Shown here: one piece after another, positions 8,451-17,064 of the stretch
Position numbering within the stretch: the stretch's first letter is position 1
Layout of the letters: every line of letters starts with the position of its first letter
Assembly: GCA_964532485.1 (NCBI GenBank)
Contig: CAZHKE010000010.1
Location: 19,710-83,709 of the forward strand
Direction of reading: 5' to 3'
Source: DATBSK01 sp964532485
GTDB lineage: Bacteria; Actinomycetota; Acidimicrobiia; IMCC26256; PALSA-555
Length of the DNA: 64,000 nt
Program-made: the position numbers and the translations under genes
Notes under the pieces: generated by a model
What the model was told of the DNA's origin: nothing
What the model saw: the letters and a program-made list of their open reading frames with translations, nothing else
The model's database searches: none

Positions 8451-10375
8451 GACTCGTCGGTCGCCGGTTCGATGCCCCAGGCGTACATGCCGAAGGCGAG
8501 GACGACGACGCCGATGATCAGCGGGACCCAGCTCTTGAACACCGCGGCGTACCCGATGGGCAAGAGGCCGAGGGCCAGCACGAGGGGATAGATGGACGGC
8601 GACGGCATGTGGATCCCGTGGCCGCCTGTCTCGTGCGCGGCGGCCGAGTGCTGGGTCGCGGCGGTCTCGGCGCCCCCGCTCGGCAGGGGCAGGAGATGCC
8701 CGTGATCGTCCTCGGTGTACTTGCGGTGCCAGAAGTCGTCACGCGACTCGACCTCGGGGACCTCGGCGAAGTTGTACTCCGGCGGCGGTGACGAGATCGA
8801 CCATTCGAGCGTGCGACCGTCCCACGGGTCGTTGCCGGCGACCGCGCCCCGCTTGAGTCCGATCGAGACGATGACGTTCACGACGAAGAGCAGGGTCGAG
8901 AGGGCGATGATGAAGGCGCCGACGCTCACGATCTGGTTCATCCCGTCCCAGCCGAGCCCGCTGTCGTAGCGGTAGGTGCGGCGCGGCATGCCGTAGAGGC
9001 CGAGCAGGTGCATCGGGAAGAACGTGAGGTTGAACCCGATCAAGAAGGTCCAGAAGTTCACCTTGCCGAGCCGCTCGTCGAGCATCCGCCCGAACACCTT
9101 CGGCAACCAGTAGTACATGCCGCCGAAGACCGCGAAGATCAGCCCGCCGACGAGCACGTAGTGGAAGTGCGCCACGACGAAGTAGGTGTCGGTCTGTTGG
9201 GTGTCGGACGGGACGATCGAGTGGAGCACCCCCGACAGGCCGCCCAGCGTGAACATCGCGATGAATCCCAACGAGAAGAGCATCGCGGTGGTCAGGCGCA
9301 CCGAGCCCTTCCACACCGTGCCGAGCCAGTTGAAGATCTTCACCCCGGTCGGGATCGCGATGAGCATCGTCGAGAGGCCGAACGCCGCAATCGCGACCGG
9401 CCCGAGCCCGGTCGCGAACATGTGGTGCGCCCACACGCCCCAGCCGAGGAAGCCGATCGCGATCCCCGAGAACACGACGACCGCGTACCCGAAGAGAGGC
9501 TTGCGCGAGAACACGGGCAGCGTCTCCGACACGATGCCCATGCCGGGCAAGATCAGGATGTACACCTCGGGATGCCCGAACAACCAGAAGAGATGTTGAT
9601 AGAGCAGCGGATCGCCGCCCTTGGTCGCGAGGAAGAACGTCGTGTCGAAGTTGCGATCCGTGAACACCATGATCAGCGCGACCGTGATGATCGGCATGGC
9701 GAAGAGCGTGAGGAACGCCACGACGAGCATCATCCAGACGAACACCGGCATCCGCATGAGGGTCATGCCCGGGGCGCGCAGGTTGAGGATCGTCGCGATG
9801 AAGTTGATCGCCGAGGTCGTCGAGCCGATGCCCAGCATGATGATCCCGACGGCCCAGAAGTCGGGACCACGACCGGGGAGGAAGCCCGCGTCGATCGGCG
9901 TGCTCGTCAACGGCGTGTAGCCGAACCACCCGCCGTCGGGTGCGCCGCCGAGGAAGAAGCTCGAGTAGAGGAAGACCCCACCGGCGGCGACCACCCAGAA
10001 GCCGAAGGCGTTGAGGCGCGGGAACGCGACGTCTCGAGCGCCGATCATCAGGGGCACGAAGTAGTTGCCGAACGCGACGGCCATCGGCATGCCGACGAGG
10101 AAGACCATCGTCGTGCCGTGCATCGTGAAGAGCTGGTTGTACTGCCCGGCCGTGAGGACGGTGCCGTTGGGCTGGAACAGCTGCACGCGGATCAGCAGCG
10201 CCTCGATGCCACCGATCAGGAAGAAGACGAGCGCGAGCGCCCCGTACATGATGCCGATCTTCTTGTGGTCGACGGTCGTGAACCAGCTCCACGCCCCCGT
10301 CGTCGCCGTCGGCCGCCGCAGGACCAGTGGTCGATGGACCGCGACGGCCGACGGGGATTCCGCAACCGTGGTCAT
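8447..10375 (-). CDS. ctaD: Cytochrome c oxidase subunit I with C-terminal extension
   Basis: Catalytic subunit of the proton-pumping terminal oxidase, 642 aa. Haem a and haem a3/CuB ligands are all present: MHGTTMVFLVG, the HPEVYILILPG His-Tyr cross-link site, WAHHMFATG for CuB, and VVAHFHYVLVGG. The C-terminus carries an extra roughly 100-aa segment with a His-rich linker and two more helices (IYPLVLALGLLPIGYAAVF, VPLIIGVVVLAFGMYAWGIE), a fusion common in actinobacterial enzymes. It follows ctaC after 34 bp and overlaps ctaE. Confidence 0.97.
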   Translation of the reverse strand: MTTVAESPSAVAVHRPLVLRRPTATTGAWSWFTTVDHKKIGIMYGALALVFFLIGGIEALLIRVQLFQPNGTVLTAGQYNQLFTMHGTTMVFLVGMPMAVAFGNYFVPLMIGARDVAFPRLNAFGFWVVAAGGVFLYSSFFLGGAPDGGWFGYTPLTSTPIDAGFLPGRGPDFWAVGIIMLGIGSTTSAINFIATILNLRAPGMTLMRMPVFVWMMLVVAFLTLFAMPIITVALIMVFTDRNFDTTFFLATKGGDPLLYQHLFWLFGHPEVYILILPGMGIVSETLPVFSRKPLFGYAVVVFSGIAIGFLGWGVWAHHMFATGLGPVAIAAFGLSTMLIAIPTGVKIFNWLGTVWKGSVRLTTAMLFSLGFIAMFTLGGLSGVLHSIVPSDTQQTDTYFVVAHFHYVLVGGLIFAVFGGMYYWLPKVFGRMLDERLGKVNFWTFLIGFNLTFFPMHLLGLYGMPRRTYRYDSGLGWDGMNQIVSVGAFIIALSTLLFVVNVIVSIGLKRGAVAGNDPWDGRTLEWSISSPPPEYNFAEVPEVESRDDFWHRKYTEDDHGHLLPLPSGGAETAATQHSAAAHETGGHGIHMPSPSIYPLVLALGLLPIGYAAVFKSWVPLIIGVVVLAFGMYAWGIEPATDES

Positions 10376-10409
10376 GACATCTCCCTCTGCATCACCTGGA
10401 CGCGCCGCA

Positions 10410-11573
10410 TCACGTCAGCTCGAGCAGGTAGTCGGCGATGGTCTCGGCCTCCACCTTCGTCATCGACAGCTGCCCCTCGGGCGTGTTCTGCGTGAACGAG
10501 GGCATGCCGACGCACGTGTTCTCGAAGGGACCGGGTGGCAGACGGCACTCCTCCGATTCCATCGGGATCAACGACGGCGCGTCCATGATCCACTCGACGA
10601 GCTTCTCGCGCGTGAGCTCGTAGTACCCGCTGGCGAACGTGGTCCGACTTGCGAGGTGTGTCAGGTTCGGCCCGTACACGCTCGCGCCCGAGTCTTCGGT
10701 CGTGTGACAGTTCGTGCACTGGAACTTCTGCGCGAACAGCTCCGCCGCGTCGGAGTCCTCGAGCGCGACCGCGGGACCCTCGAGCTGTCCGGCGACCCAG
10801 TCGGCGAAGTCGTCGGGTGACTGGGCGATGACCCGGAAGCGCATGTTCGCGTGCGAGAGGCCGCAGTACTCCGCGCACTGGCCGAGATACGTGCCCGGCT
10901 TCTCAGCACGGAACTTCATCGTGTTCTCACGACCGGGCACGACGTCGCGCTTGCCGGCGAGCTCGGGGACCCAGAAGCTGTGGATCACGTTGCAACCCGG
11001 GTTGTTGTCGGCGCCGCCGGGCAGCGACTGGTCACACGAGGTGAGCGTCACGAACACATCACGGCCCGTCGGGACGTGCAGCTCGTCCGCGGTCACGATC
11101 TTGCCGTCGACGCCCGCCTGCTTCGGATAGTCGAACTGCCACCACCACTGCTTGCCGACGACCGTGACCTCGAGCGGGTCGGCAGGCGGCTCGGCGAGGT
11201 CGAAGATCACGCTGACCGTCGGCACCGCGATCACCGCCAGGATCAGCGCGGGCACGAGCGTCCAGCCGATCTCGAGCGGCGTGTGGCCGTGGATCTGCTT
11301 CGGCCGATCGTCGGCACCCTTGCGCTGCCGGTAGCGCACGGCGACGAAGATCGTCGCGGCGATGATGAAGATGCCGATCGCAGCCGCGATCCAGAAGATC
11401 GGGCTGAAGAGGTTGTCGATCTTGTCGGCAACCGGCCCCTTCGGACGCAGCGAGTTCTGGCCGTTGTCGGGACCCGACTCCGTGGAGCAGGCCGCGAGGA
11501 CGAGGGCGAGCACCCCGAGCGCGGCCAGCCACCACACACGGCGCCGCGCCAGCCTTCGAGGAGCCTGAGCCAC
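10410..11573 (-). CDS. ctaC: Cytochrome c oxidase subunit II fused to cytochrome c (caa3 type)
   Basis: Subunit II, 387 aa, start GTG 11573. A lipoprotein signal ends in a lipobox (LALVLAAC, C29). Two helices follow (FSPIFWIAAAIGIFIIAATI; a second of similar type after GHTPLEIGWTLVP). The CuA domain has WWWQFDYP and the ligand set H (VIHSFWVPEL), C, E, C, H, M (GQCAEYCGLSHANM). A C-terminal covalent cytochrome c domain has CTNCH and a later distal methionine. So this is a caa3 enzyme that carries its own electron donor. First gene of the ctaC-D-E-F-G-cupredoxin operon. The open frame continues upstream to 12173 but is only a shadow of era. Confidence 0.96.
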   Translation of the reverse strand: MAQAPRRLARRRVWWLAALGVLALVLAACSTESGPDNGQNSLRPKGPVADKIDNLFSPIFWIAAAIGIFIIAATIFVAVRYRQRKGADDRPKQIHGHTPLEIGWTLVPALILAVIAVPTVSVIFDLAEPPADPLEVTVVGKQWWWQFDYPKQAGVDGKIVTADELHVPTGRDVFVTLTSCDQSLPGGADNNPGCNVIHSFWVPELAGKRDVVPGRENTMKFRAEKPGTYLGQCAEYCGLSHANMRFRVIAQSPDDFADWVAGQLEGPAVALEDSDAAELFAQKFQCTNCHTTEDSGASVYGPNLTHLASRTTFASGYYELTREKLVEWIMDAPSLIPMESEECRLPPGPFENTCVGMPSFTQNTPEGQLSMTKVEAETIADYLLELT

Positions 11574-11692
11574 GCGGCGGACTCTATCGGCCAGGATTCC
11601 GGGAGCCGCAAACCATCGGCCGGTTCGCTGACGCCCGGCTCCGCCGGCCTTCAGCTCCCTCCACCCGTGAGCGGTAGCGCCGGGGGGAGCCC

Positions 11693-11718
11693 ACGAGGGG
11701 GGCGTGCCCCCCCTCGTG
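11693..11718 (-). terminator. Hairpin downstream of era
   Basis: CACGAGGGGG (11693-11702) pairs perfectly with CCCCCTCGTG (11709-11718) around a 6-nt loop, starting 4 bp after the era stop. There is no T-tract, as is usual for high-GC actinobacteria. It probably separates era from the oxidase operon. Confidence 0.55.
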
Positions 11719-11722
11719 CCGG

Positions 11723-12631
11723 TCAGAAGCCCAGGCGGTCGAGGGTCTCCGGGCGACGCTGCCAGTCGCGGGCCACCTTCACCCGGGTCTCCAGGTAGAC
11801 GCGGCAGCCGAGCAGCGACTCCAGGCCCCGACGGGCCGCCGTGGCGGCCTCCTTGAGCACCCCGCCGCCCTTCCCGATGACGATCCCCTTCTGCGATTCG
11901 CGCTCGACGACGACCGTGGCGAGGAGACGGAGCACGTCGTCCGGGTGCCGGGCATCCTCCTCGTCCTCGAGCAGCTCGCACGAGACGCTGATCGAGTGGG
12001 GCACCTCGTCGCGTGCAACCCGGAGCAGCTGCTCGCGCAGCAGCTCCGCGGCGATCAGCGTCTCGGGCTGATCGGTGACGACCCCGTCGGCGTAGTACTG
12101 CGGTCCCGGCTCGAGGTGCGCCTCGAGCTCGGCAACGAGCGCGTCGACCCCGTCGCCGGTGCGGGCCGAGCACGGGACGTACGCGTCGAAGGATCCGCCG
12201 AGCCGTTCCTCGGCGACGGCGAGGTGCTCACCGACCGCTTCGCGGGACGCCGCGTCGGTCTTGTTGACGACCAGCACTCGCGGCGTCCCGACCGAGCGCA
12301 CGAGGTCGGCGACGAACCGGTCGCCCCTTCCGATCGGCGCGTTGGCCTCGACGAGCTGGCACACGACGTCGACCTCACCCAGCGTCGCACGGGCGCGCTC
12401 GTTGGTGCGCTCACCGAGCGCGGTGCGCGGTCTGTGCAGCCCAGGCGTGTCGAGGAGCACGATCTGGCTCCCCGCGGTGGTGCGGACGCCGCGGATGGTC
12501 GTGCGCGTGGTCTGGGGTCGCGGCGACGTGATGGCGACCTTCGAACCCACGATCGTGTTGACGAGGGTCGACTTCCCGACGTTGGGCCGTCCGACGAGCG
12601 TGACGAAGCCCGACCGGAAATCGTCGCTCAC
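11723..12631 (-). CDS. era: GTPase Era
   Basis: Essential GTPase that binds 16S rRNA and helps 30S maturation. The 302-aa protein has G1 GRPNVGKST (residues 14-22), the PQTTRTT switch, G3 DTPGL, G4 VVNKTDA, and a C-terminal KH domain with the GKGGGVLKEAATAAR RNA-binding loop. Length is normal. It lies 36 bp downstream of the HlyC/CorC gene in the phoH-ybeY-corC-era order found widely in bacteria. Confidence 0.97.
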   Translation of the reverse strand: MSDDFRSGFVTLVGRPNVGKSTLVNTIVGSKVAITSPRPQTTRTTIRGVRTTAGSQIVLLDTPGLHRPRTALGERTNERARATLGEVDVVCQLVEANAPIGRGDRFVADLVRSVGTPRVLVVNKTDAASREAVGEHLAVAEERLGGSFDAYVPCSARTGDGVDALVAELEAHLEPGPQYYADGVVTDQPETLIAAELLREQLLRVARDEVPHSISVSCELLEDEEDARHPDDVLRLLATVVVERESQKGIVIGKGGGVLKEAATAARRGLESLLGCRVYLETRVKVARDWQRRPETLDRLGF

Positions 12632-12667
12632 CGGCGCGAGCTCACCGGCCCCGCTGGTCTCCCGGCG

Positions 12668-13966
12668 TCACTCACCGCGGCTGGCATCCACGGGATCGCC
12701 TTGCTTCCCCCGCCGCTTCGGCGGCCGCGAGATGACGACCGACACGATGCGGCGGCCCTGCACGCGTTCGCACCGGAAGAGAAGGCCCTCGAAGTACACC
12801 GTCTCGCCGGGCTCGGGAACGTGCCCCAGCAGGTTGAACACCAGGCCGCCGACCGTGTCCCACTCGGTGTCGGGCAGCTCCATGTCGAGCTCTTCGCTCA
12901 GGTCGTCGATCGGCAGCTTGCCCGGCACGCGCAGCAAGCCACCGGAGAGCCGCTCGACCCCCGGCTCCGCGATGTCGTACTCATCGGTGATCTCGCCCAC
13001 GATCTCCTCGAGCAGGTCCTCGAGCGTGACCAGACCCGCTGTCCCGCCGTGCTCGTCGACGACCATCGCCATGTGGAACTGCTGCGACTGCATCTCCCGC
13101 AGCAGCTCCGCGACGCGCTTCTGCTCCGGCACGAACGTCGCGGGCCGGAGCACCTCACGGACGGTCTCCTTGGCACCACCCGCGCGCGCTCGCCGCACGA
13201 GGTCCTTGAGGTACACGAGCCCGACGATGTTGTCGGTCGTCTCCGAGTACGCGGGTATGCGCGAGTACCCACCCTCCATCGCGTGCTCCATGCCGTCTTC
13301 GACGGTGGCGTCGGCGTCGATCGCGACCATGTCGGGGCGCGGGACCATCACCTCGCGCACGACGGTGTCGCCGAACTCGAAGATCGAGTGGATGAGCCTG
13401 CGCTCCTCACTCTCGATCGCCTCCTCCTCTGCCGCGACGTCGGCCATGGCGCGCAGGTCTTCCTCCGTCACGAACGGGCCCTCCTTGAGGCCCTTGCCCG
13501 GCAGCATCGAGTTCGCGAGCCCGATGAGCGAGCGGGAGATCGCGCGCATCGGTGGGAACACGGTGATCGCGTAGAGGAAGCCCGAGACGCCGAGGGCGGC
13601 GCGGTCGGTGTGCTGGACCGCGAACGTCTTCGGCGCCACCTCGCCGATCACGAAGAAGAGCACGATCTGGAGCACCAGGCCGATCAGCACGCCATAGGCC
13701 CCGGCTTGGCGATCGAGCAGGATGCCGAGCAGCGATGCGCTCGTCAGCTGCGAGACGAGCACGAGCAGCAGCACCGAGTTGAGCGTCTGCTCCGGCCGCT
13801 CGAGCATGCCGGCGAGGCGGCTCGCGCCCTTCTTCCCCTCTTCGGCCAGGGCGATCGCCCGGATGCGGTTCATCCGCACGAACGCCGTCTCGGCCACGGC
13901 GAGGTACACGGAGAACGTGAACAGGATGACGACCGCGAGGAGGATCAGCCAGTCGGCCGTCGCCAT
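12668..13966 (-). CDS. Hemolysin-C/CorC-family membrane protein (CNNM-CBS)
   Basis: A 432-aa membrane protein: an N-terminal DUF21/CNNM domain (four hydrophobic segments within about residues 5-170), two CBS domains (containing MVPRPDMVAIDADATVEDGM and MAMVVDEHGGTAGLVTLEDL) and a C-terminal CorC_HlyC transporter-associated domain (TVGGLVFNLLGHVPEPGETV). Homologues are linked to Mg2+/Co2+ efflux or resistance; the hemolysin name is historical. It sits between ybeY (27-bp gap) and era. Confidence 0.93.
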   Translation of the reverse strand: MATADWLILLAVVILFTFSVYLAVAETAFVRMNRIRAIALAEEGKKGASRLAGMLERPEQTLNSVLLLVLVSQLTSASLLGILLDRQAGAYGVLIGLVLQIVLFFVIGEVAPKTFAVQHTDRAALGVSGFLYAITVFPPMRAISRSLIGLANSMLPGKGLKEGPFVTEEDLRAMADVAAEEEAIESEERRLIHSIFEFGDTVVREVMVPRPDMVAIDADATVEDGMEHAMEGGYSRIPAYSETTDNIVGLVYLKDLVRRARAGGAKETVREVLRPATFVPEQKRVAELLREMQSQQFHMAMVVDEHGGTAGLVTLEDLLEEIVGEITDEYDIAEPGVERLSGGLLRVPGKLPIDDLSEELDMELPDTEWDTVGGLVFNLLGHVPEPGETVYFEGLLFRCERVQGRRIVSVVISRPPKRRGKQGDPVDASRGE

Positions 13967-13993
13967 CAGCTCGTCTCCATCAGGAGGTCATCA

Positions 13994-14536
13994 TCAGACG
14001 GCGTCCGAGGAGCCGGCACGCAACTCGTGGGCGCGGAAGCGGGCGAGCAGCTGCTCCTCGCGTTGGTGCATCCGCACCGCCTCCTCGGGCTCGGCGTGGT
14101 CGTAGTCGAGGAGGTGCAGCACGCCGTGCACGACGAGCAGCGCGACCTCGTCGTCGAGCGCACGGCCGAGCGACACCGCCTGGCGCTGCGCGACCGCCGG
14201 GCACACGAGGACGTCACCAAGGACGGTCGGCGGCTCGTCGTCTTCGGCCGGCGTCCCCGGCCCGCGCCCGCCCTCGTCGGGCTGACGGCCGCGTGGCAGC
14301 GGCTCGTCGTCGAGCGGGAACGCGAGCACGTCGGTCGGACCCACCCCTTCGAGGAAGTGCTCGTTGAGGTCGGTGATCGTCTCCTCGCCGACGAAGATCA
14401 GCGACAGCTCCGCGTCGGCCGGGACGCGCTCGTCGTCGAGAACGAGCTGTGCGAGCTTCACCCACCGCAGGACGTCGATGCTCACCGCGTCCTGCTCGTC
14501 AGCGCCGAAGACCTGGATCGCCGTGCCCACGCTCAC
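13994..14536 (-). CDS. ybeY: Endoribonuclease YbeY
   Basis: Metal-dependent RNase for 16S rRNA 3' maturation and ribosome quality control. The zinc-binding signature HGVLHLLDYDH (H137, H141, H147) is intact; the usual glycine before YDH is Asp here. The 180-aa protein is longer than most YbeY because of an acidic, Pro/Gly-rich insertion at about residues 79-105 between FPLDDEP and GDVLVCP. The GTG start overlaps the phoH stop (GTGA). Confidence 0.94.
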   Translation of the reverse strand: MSVGTAIQVFGADEQDAVSIDVLRWVKLAQLVLDDERVPADAELSLIFVGEETITDLNEHFLEGVGPTDVLAFPLDDEPLPRGRQPDEGGRGPGTPAEDDEPPTVLGDVLVCPAVAQRQAVSLGRALDDEVALLVVHGVLHLLDYDHAEPEEAVRMHQREEQLLARFRAHELRAGSSDAV

Positions 14537-15564
14537 CGGCCTGACTGCTGCTCGGGAGACCTCGCAAGCTCGGTCTCCGCCGTCTCGGGGTCAGCGGAGC
14601 CGCCCCTCGACTCATCCGCGCGCTCATACGCATGCACGATGTCCTGGACGATGCGGTGGCGCACGACGTCGCCCCGACCGAGCTCCACGAACTCGACGCC
14701 TTCGATCCGCTGCAGGATCTCGCGAGCGGCGAGCAGCCCCGACCGACCCCGACCCTCGGGCAGGTCGATCTGCGTGACGTCGCCCGTCACCACGACCTTC
14801 GAACCGAAGCCCAGCCTGGTCAGGAACATCTTCATCTGCTCGGGGGTGGTGTTCTGGGCCTCGTCGAGGATGATGAACGAGTCGTTGAGCGTCCGCCCGC
14901 GCATGAAGGCGAGCGGCGCGACCTCGATCGTCCCGCGGTCCATCAGCCGGCCGACAGCCTCGGCGTCGAGCATGTCGTAGAGCGCGTCGTAGAGCGGCCG
15001 GAGGTACGGGTCGACCTTGGCGAGCACGTCACCGGGCAGGAAGCCGAGGCGCTCGCCGGCTTCGACCGCCGGCCGGGTGAGGATGATCCGGTTGATCTCC
15101 TTGCCCTGCAGCGACTGCACCGCGAGCGCGACCGCGAGATAGCTCTTCCCGGTGCCGGCGGGGCCGATCGCGAACGTCACCGTGTTCGCACGCACGGCGT
15201 CGATGTAGCGCTTCTGTCCGGCCGTCTTCGGTCGCACGGGCTTGCGACCCTTGAGCACCTCGGTGGAGAGGACCTCCGACGGCCGTTCGTCGGCCTTGAG
15301 CATCTCGATCGTGCGTCCGAGTCCTTCACGGTCGAGCGCGTGCCCGCGCTCGACGAGCAGGACGAGCTCCTCGAACAGCTTCCCGACGCGCTCCGCATCG
15401 GCGGCCTCGCCCGTGATGTTGATCTCGTTGCCGCGCACGTGGATCGTGACCGGGAAGGCGGCTTCGACGATCTTCAGCAGCTCGTCGCGTTGGCCGAGCA
15501 GGTCCACCATGAGGTGGTTCCCCGGTACGAGGACCTTCAGCTGCGTCGGCGACGGTACGGTCAC
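14533..15564 (-). CDS. phoH: PhoH-family ATPase (PhoH-like)
   Basis: Cytosolic P-loop ATPase/putative RNA helicase of the PhoH family, 343 aa from GTG 15564. It has Walker A GPAGTGKS (134-141), ILTRPAVEAGERLGFLPGD, Walker B FIILDEAQNTTPEQMKMFLT and VVTGDVTQIDLP. The N-terminal KH-like domain contains IHVRGNEINITGEAADAERV. It is the standard partner of ybeY in rRNA processing clusters. The start was placed at VTVPSPTQLKVLVPG; the longer frame runs antisense through a hairpin and into bldD. Confidence 0.95.
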   Translation of the reverse strand: MTVPSPTQLKVLVPGNHLMVDLLGQRDELLKIVEAAFPVTIHVRGNEINITGEAADAERVGKLFEELVLLVERGHALDREGLGRTIEMLKADERPSEVLSTEVLKGRKPVRPKTAGQKRYIDAVRANTVTFAIGPAGTGKSYLAVALAVQSLQGKEINRIILTRPAVEAGERLGFLPGDVLAKVDPYLRPLYDALYDMLDAEAVGRLMDRGTIEVAPLAFMRGRTLNDSFIILDEAQNTTPEQMKMFLTRLGFGSKVVVTGDVTQIDLPEGRGRSGLLAAREILQRIEGVEFVELGRGDVVRHRIVQDIVHAYERADESRGGSADPETAETELARSPEQQSGR

Positions 15565-15603
15565 GTCGTCGGCAGCGTAGTGGGGCCTCGGCCTGCCCAC
15601 ATG

Positions 15604-15629
15604 GCTCGGCGTCACAAGCGACGCCGAGC
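15604..15629 (-). terminator. Hairpin downstream of the BldD-like gene
   Basis: A perfect 10-bp stem, GCTCGGCGTC and GACGCCGAGC, with a 6-nt loop ACAAGC, 48 bp beyond the stop of the BldD-like gene and 40 bp before the phoH start. No U-tract follows. It likely ends the regulator transcript or acts in the phoH leader. Confidence 0.5.
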
Positions 15630-15676
15630 GTTCGCGCCCCGAGGGCGGCCGTGCACGCCGCCGACCGTCGACGCGT

Positions 15677-16186
15677 TCAGGTCGCGGCGCGCAGCCCCAT
15701 CTCGTCGAGCCGGGACGCGAGGTCCCCGGGCCGGCGGCCCAGCACCGCAGCGAGGACGCGCACGTCGTCGTTGCGGATCGTGAGCATCCGTCCGTTGAAG
15801 TCCTGCCGCAGGAGCTGGATCGTCGCCGCGTAGCGAGCGAGCACGAGGGCATCGGGCTCGTCGATCTGGTTCAAGCGCACGAGGTCGATCGTGTAGCCGG
15901 TCATCCCATCGGCCTCGCGGCGGCCGGTCAGGTCGATGTCGACGTCGTCGTCGCCCCGGGGCAGGAGCTGGTCGGCGGGGACGTCGTAGATGTCGGCCAG
16001 CCGCAGCAGCCGCCCCACCGAGAGCGCCCGCTCGCCGCGCTCGTAGGCACCGAGGACCGACGCCTTGAACTCCTTGCCCGAGCGGGCCTCCACGTCGTGC
16101 AACGAGAGCCCCTGCTGACGCCGAATGGCGCGCAGCCGCTCACCGATCTGCACGGTGGACTCGTTGATGCCTTCGTCCCCAGCCAT
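15677..16186 (-). CDS. bldD: BldD-like transcriptional regulator with c-di-GMP signature
   Basis: A 169-aa XRE-family regulator. The N-terminal HTH (about 16-76) reads GERLRAIRRQQGLSLHDVEA then YERGERALSVGRLLRLADIY, like BldD of Streptomyces. The C-terminal domain keeps the c-di-GMP motif RxD-X8-RxxD exactly: R127-Q-D129, eight residues (FNGRMLTI), R138-N-D-D141. In Streptomyces, tetrameric c-di-GMP dimerises BldD on DNA to repress development and sporulation genes. Here it lies between rsmE and phoH, and its targets are unknown. Orthology is inferred from both domains. Confidence 0.88.
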   Translation of the reverse strand: MAGDEGINESTVQIGERLRAIRRQQGLSLHDVEARSGKEFKASVLGAYERGERALSVGRLLRLADIYDVPADQLLPRGDDDVDIDLTGRREADGMTGYTIDLVRLNQIDEPDALVLARYAATIQLLRQDFNGRMLTIRNDDVRVLAAVLGRRPGDLASRLDEMGLRAAT

Positions 16187-16299
16187 GTCGCAACCCCAGC
16201 CGATCGCTCTTCGAACCTAGCCCCACCGCTGAGGGTAGCAGGACCCTCTCCCCTCGCCCACCCTCCGTGGTCAAGGAGAGCCGGGACCGGGCGAATGCC

Positions 16300-17061
16300 T
16301 CAGGGAGCGGCGCTCCGGCGGCGGACCGTGAGCAGGGCCGCGCCGGTCACGGCTGCGGTCTCGGCCCGCAGCACATGGGGCCCGACCGCGATCCGGCCCG
16401 ACCCGTCGAGCGCCACGAGCTCGTCGGGCGAGAAGCCGCCCTCGGGGCCGACCACGAGGGTCCAGCCCTCCGGGCCGTCTTCCACGCCCCGCTCGCTCGC
16501 CGACGGCTCGCGCTCGGCGACGACGACCCCGTTCCCGGCGGCGGCGAGCAGGTCGGCGAGCAGCGATGGCATCTCGACGCTCGGGATCCGAGCGCGGCGC
16601 GACTGGCAGGCGGCTTCGCGCGCGACGCGCTCGATCCGCCCGGTGAGGGCCCGGGCGCGGTCATCATGCATGCGCACGACGGAGCGCTCGGCCACCACCG
16701 GGCTGATCACGTCGACGCCGAGCTCCGTCAGCTGACGCGCGACCATCTCGGGCCTCTCGCCCTTCGTCAGCGCGAACGCCACGCGCAGCGGGGGCACCAG
16801 GAGGGGCTCGCGACACACGGCACCGATCGCGCGCAGCGCGACCGAGCCATGGCCCACTGCGTCGACCTCGTAGGCACGCCAGGCCCCCGTGCCGTCGGCG
16901 GCAGTGACTCGTTCGCCGGTCTCGAGGCGCCGCACGCGCGCGAGGTGATGGCCGTCGTCACCGGTGACGTCGACCTGCTCACCGATCTCGTCGACGAACG
17001 TGTGCGCGACGGCAGCCGCGTCGGCCGCGAACGCGATCGCGGGACTCACGCCCTCGTGCAC
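16300..17061 (-). CDS. rsmE: 16S rRNA (uracil1498-N3)-methyltransferase RsmE
   Basis: SAM-dependent SPOUT methyltransferase for U1498 of 16S rRNA. The 253-aa protein has an N-terminal PUA-like region (GHHLARVRRLETGERVTAAD), the substrate region VISPVVAERSVV, and the knotted SAM site LVVGPEGGFSPDEL and VGPHVLRAETA. Start GTG 17061 lies 3 bp after the dnaJ stop, so it is co-transcribed with hrcA-dnaJ, as in many bacteria. Confidence 0.95.
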   Translation of the reverse strand: MHEGVSPAIAFAADAAAVAHTFVDEIGEQVDVTGDDGHHLARVRRLETGERVTAADGTGAWRAYEVDAVGHGSVALRAIGAVCREPLLVPPLRVAFALTKGERPEMVARQLTELGVDVISPVVAERSVVRMHDDRARALTGRIERVAREAACQSRRARIPSVEMPSLLADLLAAAGNGVVVAEREPSASERGVEDGPEGWTLVVGPEGGFSPDELVALDGSGRIAVGPHVLRAETAAVTGAALLTVRRRSAAP

Positions 17062-17064
17062 GTC

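Noticed and set aside
11945..14980. A 1011-codon plus-strand open frame
   Set aside because: It is the antisense shadow of era, the CorC gene, ybeY and phoH. High GC removes stop codons on the opposite strand. The product is Arg/Asp/Val-rich and matches no family.
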